Positions 9,581 through 21,760 of a stretch of 64,000 bases of DNA are shown one piece after another. The translations under genes were made by a program, and so were the position numbers. Source of the stretch: Cheilinus undulatus (lineage: Eukaryota > Chordata > Actinopteri > Labriformes > Labridae); assembly GCF_018320785.1 (NCBI RefSeq), contig NC_054870.1:2460199-2524198 (forward strand), given 5' to 3'. The notes beneath the pieces are model-generated. The model was not told the DNA's origin. It saw only the letters and a list, made by a program, of their open reading frames with translations, and made no database searches. Every line of letters begins with the position of its first letter. The first letter of the stretch is position 1.

Positions 9581-12500
9581 CTAACGGCGGACAGTGGTCC
9601 AACCATCATCGTCTGTCTCATTCTTGGTGCGACGAGGGTTTTCTTTGTCAGAGCGCCATCCCTTCTCTCCATCAGCATCACGATCACGGTCTCTCTCCCT
9701 GTCCCTCTCTCTTGGTCGGTCCCTGTCCCGCTCCTCGCGCTTATCTTCGCCTCCACGTCGCCAAGAACCTCCTGGGAAGACAAAGGCGCAAATTTCGACA
9801 AATTCAAGCAAGTAATCAACACTTTAACAAGTTAAACTTTAATGCAAAATTTGAGTAATCAAAAATAGTAGTTGTTTGATCAGACACTGACTTCAGGAGT
9901 ATTTAAACTGATCAGTGTTTACGTCACAATGAAGAAATCTTGATCCGATTACCATCATCATGATGATCTCTTTGTGGGGCTCTGTGTTCACGGTCATCAC
10001 GGCGGTCTCTATCACGACGTTCACCATCGCGACGGTCACCACGGCGGTCTTCACGGTCACGACGATCATCGCGGTCAGTTTCCTCGCGGCGAGAATCTCT
10101 CCACGCACTGTCCTCAGTACCGCCCCTCCTCCAGTTACCCTCCTCTCTGAGAACATAAGTAAACATCACTTACTCATCCTGCCGAAGAGTTAACTTCCAC
10201 GCTCTTCATTCAGATTATAAAATCAATTTAACAATTATTACATCTTTAAAATGTTTTGGACAAAGGTCTGTTAGGCCCACCTCTGTGGACGACGCTCTCT
10301 AAAACGCTCGCTTGACCTCTCCTCTCCTTCTCCTTCATCCCTGTCATCGTTGGCTTCACCACGGGGTGGGCCCCAGCTCTCCTCTCTTGCCTTCTCCCGT
10401 TCACGCCAGCCTCCTGCAGAGGTGTTAGTTTGTCATTCATCACAGCTGCTTTATTGTCTGGTGATTAATCCAGTCCTCGTACAGATTATGAGAACCATCA
10501 CTTACCGGGTCTGCCCAGGGGCTTCCAGGGTTTGGCGTCATCGCCACCACGACGTGGCCCATCATCCATACCTCTCCTGCCACCTCTGTCATCATCTCCA
10601 CCTCTTCTGGGACCCCAGTCATCATCAGCCCAACGCCGGGGACCACGGTCCTCTAGACCTCTACGAGGACCTCTATCATCATCAAATCCTCGCCTGGGAC
10701 CACGGTCATCATCAAATCCGCGCCTGGGACCACGGTCATCATCAAAGCCACGTCTGGGGCCACGGTCATCATCCCCACCTCTTCTCGGGCCGCGATCATC
10801 ATCAAAGCCTCTGCGTGGAGCACGGTCATCATCCATCCCTCTGCGTGGAGGACGGTCGTCATCACCGCCACGACGAGGGCCTCGTTCGTCATCAAAGCCA
10901 CGTCGGGGTCCTCTATCATCCCTACGAGGACCATCTGCTCTTCTGAAGGGCGGCTCTCTCTCCTCTTTGTCGTCGTCACGGCCCTCCTGCCTCCAGTCCC
11001 TACTCAGGGAGAACAAGCATCAATACAGAAACCCCTTACGGTTTAGACACCTACAACATTTTACATTTAAGGCGAGTTAGTATCACCTTTCGGCCACAGG
11101 ACGACGCCAGTCTGAATCACCTCCTTCTGTGCGTTTTCTCCATCCTCCCTCATCTTTGTCCTTCTCACCCCAGTCCTGTTGGAGCAAAGCAGACTAATCA
11201 AGACACTGTACCATCAAACCAGGACCACTCTAGACCAAATTGGTCTCCACATGACGAGGCATCACAATGTAATGAATATTGTTTTGATTACTATGACAGA
11301 ATATAAATGAGGCCCCTTGGCCCCTTTGTAAGAATCACACTACACACTACTTTATGACAAACTACAGCGCTACACAGCTTGTATTATGTTGGTGATAGCT
11401 AGACATCATCGCTCACATCCCTCTTTGAAGCATTCAAACTCCATAACCTTGCGTGCAAGTTCAGCATTTTAGTTCATTATAGGCAAAGGGATTTAAATAT
11501 ATGAGCATTTTTGTGTACAGTTGGTAAAATAGCACATGTAGTGGGCACTGTGATATCACTAATATTGAGGACAGCTCATGCTGCTGAAATCTTGCATGGA
11601 AAGCCAGCGATTACCACCCTGTAATATAGAGTGGGGGCACTGACATCACTTTCCCACTCATTCACATGAGTGTCAAACATCCTACGACACGACAGTCTGC
11701 AACATGGGGAGCCAATAAAACAGGACTAAAGAGGCAAGGTTTTTTACATCCATATTAACCTAATGAACTATGTAGACAAAGCCGAGCTTGACAGCACAAA
11801 TGAGCAGAGTTTGGTAATTAATGGACATGAACAGAAGTAACATTAATGCTTTGAGTTAGTACACAGCTTAAGACCAGATGATTCTCATTTTTTCAATGAT
11901 CCATTTGCTTCTTTTTACTTAAGCTTGTCCTACACCACATTATTTTAATTTGAATTGGCCCAAAGGTCTGAGGTCTGCAGATTTCCTCCAGTATAGAAAT
12001 GTAAATTTAACCTCTAAGGTTTAGTAAAAATAATAGTAAAAATGACATGATCGAAAGTAAGGAATGGGTGAGAGAAATTAATTTGTGTTTTCATTTAATA
12101 TTTTCAATTTGCATCTCAAATTTCGGACTTAAACTAAGCATTTTGACTTTTTATCTCATATTGGGAACTTTTAGATTCCAATTTTAAATTTCAAGTCATA
12201 TTTTGAAATTTCAAGATCATGATTTCAAATTTAATCTCATATTTTGCCCTTTTTAACCCCAACTTTGAATTTTAATGCCATATTTTGACATTTTAAACTT
12301 ACAATTCAGAATTTCATTGCATACTTTGACCTTTTAGATTCACAATCCTAAATATTAAGTTATATCTTGACCTTTTAAACTCAACATTTTGATTTTTTAT
12401 CTCATGTTGTGACTTTTAAACTCACAGTGTTCCTTTCTATCTCATATGTTTGCCTTTCGAAAACATTTTCACTTTTGATTTTGTGTTCTGACCTTTTTAA

Positions 12501-15500
12501 CTAATATTTTGACTTTTATCTCAGATTTTGAGCCTTTAAACTTATCATTTTGAATTTTTTTTAAATCTCAAAATCATTTATCATCAGTTTTTCTCCCCTT
12601 TAAATGTTTTACCTGTGAAAATAAGGTTGACAGTTTATGGTTAAATGTTGACCCTGTCGGGCCCTCAGGTTAGACTTAAATTCAGATTTCAGCACCACAC
12701 CCCTGTCCTAGACTGTACAAAGATAGCAAACCTGCTGTTACGTATACTTAACAACTTGGCCCTTAACAAAAAAGCTCTTTTGTACCTTGGATTTGTCTTC
12801 TGAGGAGACTCCCCTTCTCTCCTCCTCACGACGGCGTTCTCGCTCCTCAATCTCCTGCTGACGCGCACGCTGCTTCCGTTCCTGCTCCTCCAGCTTACGC
12901 AGACGCTCCTGGTACTCCCTTTCCTCCTCCTCTCGCTGTTCTTGTTCCAGGCGCTCCCGCTCCTCTCGCTCTGTATCACAAACATGATGTGACACAAGTT
13001 ATCCCAAACAATATAAACCCAGACAAAATGAGTGCTACTCTGTTTTTCTCTGAAAACAAGCAGGTTCTTTAAAGAGATTTTAAGGATAACAAGAATAAAC
13101 AACCAATCAGAGGGAGAAAATATGATCTGAACTTTAAGTCCTTTGCGTCACCTTCGCCTGACTTGGCCTGGCTTCGTTTATGTTTCTTTGTAGTGTACTA
13201 ACGTCCCTTAGAAGAACCGTTCTATCACTACAGCTAGAACGGCAGTAACAATTCTTCCATTTTGGTCTTGACTGAGGCATACATTTCAGTGCCTTTCCTG
13301 CATCATGAAGGGTTGACCCACAGGTTTCTCTGTACCAGTGCAAATATGCAAACAGAAGACAATCACCTTTCTTAAGCTGTTCCTCATGAATACGCTGTGC
13401 CTCCTCTTCTTTTTGGCGGTAGAAAGCGTTACGTCTGTCCTCTTTGCGCTGCTTTTTCCTTTCTTCCAAGCGCTTCTTCCTCTCCTCTACCAAGCGCTCC
13501 TGGAAAGCTTTTAGTTTTTCCTTCAAATAAAGAAAAATGTATTTAAAAAACACTGCTTCAGGGTTCATGATGCATCATAACCATAGCACAAGCAGGACAC
13601 TTGGGTTAATTAGTAACCAGGCGTTATGTGCTTAAAGCTATGTGGAGGAACTTAAGGCTCATGTTGATTTTTGCAGCCAAGTAAATAAGGTGGTGTGTCT
13701 TATCATTTTGCCGATTACCATCGTTTCGAATACAAGTATCATTATCCAAAATGATAATCTCAGACAACAGCATTGCTTACAGGGAATATTTCTGCAGAGA
13801 ATGTAAAAAAAACACTTCATGACTGTATTGTGTAAACAGATTCATCTAAATCAGCACAGTGGAAGACGAGACATAAACTGAATTAAGAGTAAAGAGTCAA
13901 ACTTCTAGACTATCGTCAGAAGTTGACAGCCTGACTGCAGAGCTGGAACTAAAAAGAGGTTTAACAGCAACATAAACTGGCTACAGACTCAATGAACTAT
14001 GCTGACTCGCTGCTGCCCTCTAGTGTCCCTGCTCCTCATAAACACTTCATAAACCTTTTCAAACTTAGCACAGAGTTGAGTCTGATGGAAGGCTTTAACA
14101 GTCTTACCTCATAAATGAAGCTACGTGCAGCAGTTATTTTGGACAGAAAGTTTTCTTTGTCCTCCATCATCCTAGACATCCGCTTCTTGTGCTCCAGAGC
14201 CTTCTCCCGCTCCACCTTCATGTTACTGATCTAAAAGAAAAAACTTTGCAGTGTAAATACCCAGAAGTGTGAGAAATTCCCATGAACTGTGTGGCAGAGT
14301 TGTTGCTGTCTTTTTTTTTTTCTCCAAACTTTACCCTCTCCTCTTCTTGGAGCTCCCATAGTTCCATGTCTTTGATGCGCTGCTCCTCGTAAGCCTTCTT
14401 TATGAGAGGAATCTCCTCCAGACGTTTTGCCCTCTCAAAGTAGTCAATCTGGAAGAGCAAGAGAGATCAGTGTCCAATACACGTTTGATCACGTATGCTC
14501 AACTATGCATCACCGGATTACCTTCTTCTCCTGGTTCTTCAGACGCTCCTGGAGTTCCTTCTTCTCCTTCTCCAGCTGCTCCACCTGTTTAGCCATAATG
14601 AAGTCTGGGTCCAGCTCCTCAAGATCCTGTAAAACACGCTTGTAAGTCTCACCTTTTACTTTTATTTACAATACCTTTATGACCCAACAACTCCACTTTG
14701 TGAATCTGGCTGCATTTTACCTCAATATCAATGTCCTTGAAGGCCTTAGCACCAAGTTCAGTCTTCTTGATCTGCTCCAGGCGTTCGCGTACTGTCTTCT
14801 TCTTGATCTGCTCGTGCTCCTGCATGATGCGCTCCTTCTCCCTCTCTTTGGCCTCCTGTCGTAGACGCTCCTCCTCAGCCTTGCGCACCTTCTGCATCTC
14901 AGCCTCACGCTGTTCCAGCTCTTCCTTCTCACGCTGAATGTTCAGGCTCTCCAGGCGCTCTTTGCGTTCCTCAATGGTCTGTCTACGAGCCAGGATGCGC
15001 TGGTGATCTTTTCGGGCATTTTTAAGATAGGCAGCAATGGCCTGCTGGTTCTGCTCCTCTCGCTCTTGCTGAAAAGTGGCAGTACATCAAAATCATGTTA
15101 GAGTAGAAAGACTAACTGAAAGCAATAGAGAGTAGAACTGACCACTGGCCTCCCTGCTGACTTCACTTATACAAAGGACAGTAGCTCATATAAAAGCAAG
15201 AGTAAGACTGTATGGTTCAATGCAATCCCGCTAATAAGATGATGCTTCAAAAGCCAATATATGATGGTAGACGATAACCTATGGATTCCTGCTCTCGTGG
15301 CTTTCCTATGTATAGATCAGTGTTACTCAACCCTGCTCAACCAAAGAGCCAAATTGGTTAAAAAAACTTTGCAAGAGCCACAATCTAAGTCATGGGAAGT
15401 GTCAAAATGTGTTGAAACAGCAATAAAATAAGTAAAAAAAGGTGAAAAAGGTCAAAAAACAGCAAAAAAGGGGGTACAAAATTGGTGAAAAGTGGTAAAA

Positions 15501-18500
15501 TATGCATAAAAGGGCAGAAACTGGGTGAAAAGTTGCAAAAATGGGAAGAAAAATAAGAAAAATGTGCAGAACGTGGCAAAAATGGGTGAGAAGTGACCAA
15601 AAAAATGTTAGAGCTGGCAAGAGGTCGAAAAGAAGCAAAAATGTGGCAAAAAATGAGTGAAAAATGATTAAAATGGGCAAAAAGCATCGAAAAGGTGGGG
15701 AAATATGGGCTGAATGCAGCAAAGAGTGGCAAAAATGTGCAAAAATCAGAAAGAAGTGACATTTTATGGTAAAAGGCAGCTTTAATAGCAAAAAAGTGGC
15801 AAAAAAAATGGTGAAAACAGCTTAAATGGAATAAAAGTGGCCAGAAAGAGGTGTCAAAAATGGGCTTAAAACAGCAAAAATGGATAAAAATTGGAGGAAA
15901 AAAAACAGGGCAAAAAACTGCAAATAAGGGATATGAAAATACATAGATAAAACATAAAGGTTGACAATTAAGTCTGACAATTAAAGCCAACTGTATAAGT
16001 GTGTGGTCAAAGTTCCACTTTTTTAAGTTTTTTGGGGAAAAATATTTCAAATTAAGACATAAAAGAGCCACATATGGCTCCAGAGCCACGCGCTGAGTAA
16101 CACTGGTATAGATAACAGTCACAGTAAGACAGGAAGCTCACCAGGATGGAGGCAGGCTTGATGACCTGGATGGCCTTTGCCAAAGAAGCAGACATGGCAG
16201 TCAGCTGGTTCCTTATCTGCTCCGAGGGCATGTTCTGCAGGAAGGGACCAACAGGAGCATCTTCTTTGGTCGAGTAGTTCAGGTCAGAGCCAAAGCTCAG
16301 AGTGCGAGAGGTGTGGTCTATACGGACCTGGTGAGAGAGAAAATTCAGTTGCACCAATCACTTCACCATGTATCTGCAGCGAGCTTAACTTAAGTTTATG
16401 GATATTCTTTACCCATACAGCATAAATCATCCTTTTTGATCTTACCTGTAGATCACAGTGGCGGGCAGCATCCACAATGGAGCGCTCTAGCTGGAAGGCA
16501 TCCACAAATGGAACCAGGGAGGCCAGACGGGTGAACTCAATGCTTTGATAGATCTGTGCAACCTAAAATTAAAGACCCAGAATGATAAGAGAGAGTACAA
16601 CCATTGCAGTGTAGACGATATAAAAAAGTGCATTCCTGGGGATTGAAAAATTGAAATGAATTACTTGTTGCAGAAGCCTCAGGATCGTATTACTCTGCAG
16701 GTGAGGGACATACTGCTGCAGATCTGCCTCCTTCTCTGCCTGATCTCTTACCCAGTTCAGCACCTAGTCAGAGAAGAAGTTAGTATCCTTAGATGAGGGG
16801 GCATCTATCAGCCACAATAATAAACATAATGATAATCATGTAAAATTCAGCTAAACATGTAATATTATTGGCAATGTCTCCTTATTCTCAAGACAGTTGC
16901 TGCTAAATTACTTACCTTGGTTACTCTTCCACTCAGCTTCAGAGGATGAAAGTCTACTTCAAGCCAGTTGTAGAGTTCCTTCACTTCTGGTACAACATAC
17001 TGCAGCAAGTTAAATCTCACCTAAAACACAAAAATACAAATGACACAGGATCGTAAGGTTGCACAAGCACACAATCCACAATTTTCTTCTTTCTTTACTG
17101 ACGTTCATGCTGTACCATGTCATTGATGAGACTCTGCCGAGTTGGAGGAGACTGCAGGCCAAGAAGTGTGGCCAGCCTGCGATGCTTTTCAACAATGATG
17201 CCATCCATGTCCAACAGCCGAGCAATGTCAGTGCGCTCAGGAGTAATAGGAATGGACAGAGTGGCCAAGAGGACTCTGGTGGACATCCTAAATATGGAGA
17301 GTAAAGGTTATTAACCAGTGGGTATCTATTAATAGTTAAATCATATGCATTTGCATAAACATCTATACCTCTGCATCTCCTCTTGGGTCAGATTCTTGCG
17401 CATTTCCCTTGAGAGGTGATAAAGCCTGTGGAGGGTGCAGGCATGAAAGAGAGCATTTCCAGATTTCCAGAACACAGTAGAAACCTTGTTGTAGTAGTTT
17501 GCCATGAGCTGGGGTTTGGGAGGCTTCTTGGAAAGGGCAAACAGACCATGGATGTCTTCAACAGCCTTGAATGCTTCCTGAGAAACAGAAAATATTAATC
17601 ATCAGTAAGAATGTAAAGTTCAACTTGACAATATGTCACATATTTAATTAAACTAGACACTTCTTTAAGGCTTCAGGTGTTTTTTTTAAGTCATTATAAT
17701 TGTAACTGTTGAGACCAAAGTGTTTCTGCATTCTGTTGTTGACTTTTTAGAAACAGTGTTAAGGAACACTGACCTGCCAGAGCTCCATGCTTATTGCGCT
17801 GTCCAGCTGCACCAGGCGTGTCTCAAGGTGCATAGACTGGCTTTCAGGATTGTTCAGGTTGATGGCAGTGCTCTGGTTGTGGTGGCGCTGGATCTGACCG
17901 AGATGCATTCGCAGATTGTCACACAGCTTGCGAAACTCTGCTTTACGGGTGTACTGAAGGCAGAACTTAAATGCTGCAAGAAAATTTGTCAAGGTTATAT
18001 TATGTATACTATATAAAACACAATATCTGTTATGTTTTTAAGGTAAAATATTGTTTTGGATTTTTGTTTGGGACTTCATTTTATTGATAAAATTTACAGT
18101 AAAGCAATGACATAATCAAATATCAATTTTTAATGGCAAACACTAAATGATTTTCTGATGACAGGATGTAATTATGGTGTAAATCATCCTTAAAATTGTG
18201 CCTGGTGTCTGCTCATATGTTACTAATCTGAGATTTTTGAAAAACTGAATGACTGTTGACCATCATTCTTGTGAAACCAGGGACATTTTTATCGAATAAA
18301 AAGTATATTTACCTTGCTGGGCAATGTCATGGTACAGGCGCTCCACCTTGGAGTTATTTCTAAGTAGGTCCAGGCACTGGCGGTATGACTCCCACAGGAA
18401 CTTCACCCAGGGGGTGAGAAGCAGGCGGTCGGTACGATCTTGGGTGTCCTCCCCACTCACAGCACTCAGGAGCACGCTAGAGTAAAATAAACAATGAATC

Positions 18501-21500
18501 TTACATGAAGCTACCTCCTGGTAATGCATCATTCCCTCTGCTGTGCCACCTGCACACAGTACAGCTTCATCATTTGATACTATTAGGGCAGGGGTGTCCA
18601 AACTTACATTACTGAGAGCCACATACAGACAGATAAAATGGCAGTGGGGCCACTTTCATATACCTCATCTTGACTATATTAAAGTTAGTAAAACCAATCT
18701 AAAGTAGGTTAAGATATGATTAATGAATGAGTATGCTGTTAAGGAATTTCTGCCTTGTTTGACACATTTATGACACTTTTTACATCAATTCTTACCTATT
18801 TTTAAAGCTTTTCACCCATTTTTGTCATTTTTGCCATATTTAATCCACTCTTGCTACTTTTTGACCTCTAAATTCAACTTTTTAGCTCCTTTTCACCCAT
18901 TTTTGCCCCTCTTCGCCCATGTTTCAACTTTTTTTCCCCCACTTGAACCCATTTATGCCACTTTATGCCCCCTTATTTAGTTGACTTTGAAGACTTCATA
19001 CAACAGCATAGAGTAAAAAAAAATTCTTGCTTTGACAAGAGTGGTTATTATCCATTGCCCCAAATTTGGCTGGGCTCCCCTTTATCCACCAGCTTTGGCT
19101 AAAATTAAGAGGTTCATTACAGTAAGATGCAAGCTTCATCTTCTAATGTGGGCCATATCTCGTTTTATTTTTGCATTTGCTACGGGCCAATTAAAAATGG
19201 ACCACTGGCCAAATTTGGCCCCCGGGCCGTAGTTTGGACACCCCTGCATAAGGGCCATTTAGCAAAACATATTAACTAATGTTAAAGGGATACTTTTAAC
19301 ATTTTGGCAAATACTCTGAACTATTTCTTGAGTAAACCACTGGGCGGAGTGACACAGTGCAGCGGACACGTCTAAAGTGTATTTCCAGCTTTGCATTTAA
19401 CTTTAAAACATCTCTGTATCATAATGTTCCATGATTATTTCATAGCGTGGTGAATGTGCAGGTCACAACTTGTCCACGAGAGCGTTTTGGAGTCGTTGGA
19501 TTGTGTAATTGGTGAGTTTGATGAGGGAAAGCCAGAAATACCATCTGCTTACATTGAGTTGGCACAGCAGCTCCAAACCTGGCAGCGCCGATCTAAAAAT
19601 AGCTCGAACCGACAACTAAAGGGGACGAACCTTTTACTAAGACTATAGGAATTATGGCAATGGGCGAATTTGCCAAAATGTTGAAGTATCCCTTTAAGGA
19701 AATTTTACCACTTTACAATATATTTGATAACATTTGCTTTAAAAGGTTTATTGTCCATTATCTTCTACATTAGTACCTTAAAGTATCTGATTTACAAAGT
19801 ATCAGTTCTGAAATAACTACATAATTCTGATTTTTACTTAGAAACACACAAAAAAGAATAGAAAAAGAACTCTGAATCACGCTTATTTACACTAATGTGC
19901 AGACTTTAATTTCAGTGATGCTGAAGTTGTGCCTCCTCCTCCTCCTGTGTGTCCCTCCTCCGCCCACTGTCACAGCCTCAACACCAGTTAAAGTATTTAC
20001 CTAACGACAAATACATTTTGCAAAGTCCCTTTATCATCTCAAAAAGATACGCACTTTACTTTGATGGCTGTTACAGAGAGCAGAGGAGAGACACAGTGAT
20101 GCCACCTGGTACCTAAAGGTTTTTCAACATCCCAATCTGAGGAAAATTAACTGTCAACATTTCACCCCTGCAGACAATGACCCAGTAAGTTAGCATAAAC
20201 AAGAAAATCTGAAATACAGACAGCTGAATGACTGCATACACTTCTTTTAAGTTATTGATAATAAGAAAATATTATTATAGTAAACTAGTTCATTTTTCTG
20301 TAACCCTTTCAACTTACAAGATCAAAAACAATTTAATTCTCCAGTCATGGGTGGGCAAGAGATCTTATTTTGTCAGTGTAGTATTAAAACACACAGGTTT
20401 ATCTCAATAAATTAGAATATCATCAAAAGAAGCTGAATTATTTCAGTAATTCAAAAGGTGAAACTCCTGTTATATCAACTCACTACACACAGACTGATAT
20501 ATTTGAAGTGTTCATTTCTTTACGTGCCCTAGTGAACATAGCTCTAGACTGAACAACGCTAACAGACGGATCTTCCCAGCATCCAACACTTGAGCATCCT
20601 TACCTCTCAGGAGTCTGGATGTTGTCCAGATCTTCGATGTCCAGGACCATCTGCTGGGACTCCTCCTTGGCTGTCTCTGTTTTCTCCTCTGCCAGCTTGA
20701 GGTAAGCTCTGACCACATCCTCCAGCGATTTGATATTCACCTAATATCAACGATATCACAACATGATTCACTTTCTGAAAAGGAAGCTTAGAGCAGACCT
20801 GATCTGTGCACACAGATGTCTCCTCTCACCTGCTGGCAGATGTTCTTGTACTGGTACAGACCCTCCTTGGCCAAGTGGCTTTTGCGGAGATCCACGCAGA
20901 GCTCCAGGTACTTGAGCATGATGGGCTCGTGGATCTTCTGCCATGTTCGATGTTTTTTGCTTTTGATGACATCGTACAAAACGTCCAAGGCGGGTTGCTT
21001 TTTGCCAACCTCAAGAAACTCTGTAAAAGCGAATAGAAAAATTGAGAAACAGTGTAAAACATTAAAAGTTGAATAAACCAGTTAGTCGTTTCATGAATAA
21101 GATAGCCGCATTATAACTCAACAGCTTTACAAAACAGAAAGCGGCACTGGTTACATAGCAAGGCCCGCGGTTACCTGAGGACGTCACATTAGCATCAACT
21201 TTAGGCTACAAGAACAGAAACTAATGCAGAGCTGTTGACAGCCGCTTCTGATAGATACGCCAACACTGTCGCTCATATTAAGGGCCATCTTTGATTGTGG
21301 CACAGCAGCCAGTTACACAAAATATGCCCAGACCGGTTAGCTTGCAGTGAGACAGCGTTATCGGCTCCCCGCCATTCAAGCTAGCGTAAGCTAGCAGTTA
21401 GCACAGCGCAGCTCGGCATACTCAACACGGTAGCTCGGAGCTAGCCTGAGCTAACTGTGGCTGGTTAGCATAGACGTCTGACATCTGGGGGACATGAAGC

Positions 21501-21570
21501 GGTAACACTGACTCTACTCACCGTTCGCTCGTTTTAGAGCGTTTTCCGGTCTTTGAAAATACGCCGGCAT
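9581..21570 (-). CDS. EIF3A: Eukaryotic translation initiation factor 3 subunit A
   Basis: Largest subunit and scaffold of eIF3, which binds the 40S subunit in the cytoplasm and recruits mRNA and initiator tRNA. The coding exons, from 5' to 3', are 21522-21570, 20830-21020, 20604-20740, 18313-18476, 17774-17973, 17369-17577, 17116-17287, 16916-17020, 16665-16763, 16446-16562, 16142-16327, 14721-15068, 14522-14626, 14335-14448, 14108-14230, 13367-13520, 12786-12970, 11087-11175, 10506-10999, 10281-10413, 9953-10146 and 9581-9771. They total 3759 nt (1252 residues; human about 1382). The start [17 protein letters not shown] is the conserved N-terminus in a good Kozak context. The N-terminal helical/PCI half (to about residue 500) is very conserved. 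A long Glu/Arg/Lys coiled coil follows (about 560-900), then roughly a dozen DDDRGPRRG-type 10-residue repeats in the 494-nt exon, and the conserved end [13 protein letters not shown]. The shorter repeat block explains most of the length difference from human. Confidence 0.97.
11950..12705. mobile_element. hAT-like non-autonomous element, decayed copy
   Basis: Lies in an EIF3A intron. Its left part ('ggtctgaggtctgcagattt', 'ctccagtat') and right part ('gccctcaggttag', ending 'cacacccctg') match the copies at 34847-35927 and 27877-30293. The interior is the same A/T-rich pulse of 'tttaaactcatgattttga'-like segments. The left terminal repeat is eroded and I could not find a target duplication. 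Confidence 0.6.
13186..13349 (-). ncRNA. Candidate H/ACA snoRNA in an EIF3A intron
   Basis: In the intron between 12970 and 13367, the gene strand can fold into two hairpins. The first begins GCATA at 13349 and closes with TATGC. A hinge box AGACCA (13263-13268, fitting ANANNA) follows. The second hairpin has a perfect 8-bp stem CCGTTCTA/TAGAACGG, and an ACA trinucleotide (13189-13191) lies 3 nt before the inferred 3' end. This hairpin-hinge-hairpin-ACA order is the H/ACA design. Human EIF3A is known to host SNORA19 in an intron, so a homologue here is plausible. I cannot recall the SNORA19 sequence well enough to claim identity, and the length (about 164 nt) is slightly long. Confidence 0.45.
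15318..16105. mobile_element. hAT-like non-autonomous element with exact 8-bp target duplication
   Basis: Sits in the EIF3A intron between 15068 and 16142. The ends are inverted: 'cagtgttactca' on the left and 'tgagtaacactg' on the right. They are flanked by a perfect 8-bp direct repeat GTATAGAT (15310-15317 and 16106-16113), diagnostic of hAT-type insertion. The interior is a run of degenerate short units based on 'ggcaaaaatgggtgaaaagt', ending in 'gagccacatatggctccaga'. No transposase is present, so it is non-autonomous. The perfect duplication implies a fairly recent insertion. Confidence 0.85.
18589..19246. mobile_element. hAT-like non-autonomous element in EIF3A intron 3
   Basis: Terminal inverted repeats read 'caggggtgtccaaactt' and its complement 'tttggacacccctg'. 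The flanking 8-mers TATTAGGG and CATAAGGG agree at 6 of 8 positions, a decayed target duplication. The interior shares the 'ttttcacccatttttg' units (opposite strand) with the element at 15318-16105, although the termini differ. Confidence 0.8.
19286..19693. mobile_element. TTAA-flanked MITE
   Basis: A 408-bp element with inverted ends: 'agggatacttttaacatttt' on the left and 'atgttgaagtatccct' on the right, each bordered by TTAA. Duplication of TTAA at the target is typical of piggyBac and Kolobok elements. There is no coding capacity. It lies in EIF3A intron 3 next to the hAT element. Confidence 0.7.
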
Positions 21571-21760
21571 GGTGGTGGCGTTCTAGTGAAACTCAAACTT
21601 CGCTGACTTTGGTGAATTTTGAGAAATTTCACCAGTCCATCCACGCCACGCACTCACCCACAGCAACGGTGCTGGCTGAGAAAGGAAGAACCTCGTGAGA
21701 GGCCTCGCTAGGGTTGCCAGCACGTACGTCACTATCCCCCTATCACGACGGAAATAGGAC
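21571..21760 (-). promoter_or_regulatory. EIF3A: EIF3A 5' UTR and likely core promoter
   Basis: GC-richer than its surroundings, directly upstream of the EIF3A start codon. On the - strand, a pyrimidine tract CTTCCTTTCTC begins at 21688, about 118 nt before the ATG. This is consistent with a 5'-terminal oligopyrimidine start, as known for many translation-factor mRNAs. A TGACGT-like CRE core sits near 21727. No TATA box is evident. Placement of the start site is inference only. Confidence 0.4.

Noticed and set aside
9535-11080. Several + strand open frames antisense to the EIF3A C-terminal exons
   Set aside because: They are shadows of the highly biased Arg/Asp repeat codons on the - strand; the EIF3A exons with splice sites explain the region.
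11560-11700. A second possible H/ACA-like fold in the EIF3A intron at 11176-12785
   Set aside because: A hairpin near 11620-11660 and an ATATTA hinge can be drawn, but the second hairpin is weak and no clear ACA end fits; the candidate at 13186-13349 is better.
15385-16122. Long - strand frame rich in Phe, Leu and His
   Set aside because: It is an accidental opening through the A-rich interior of the hAT element at 15318-16105 and has no start or splice context.
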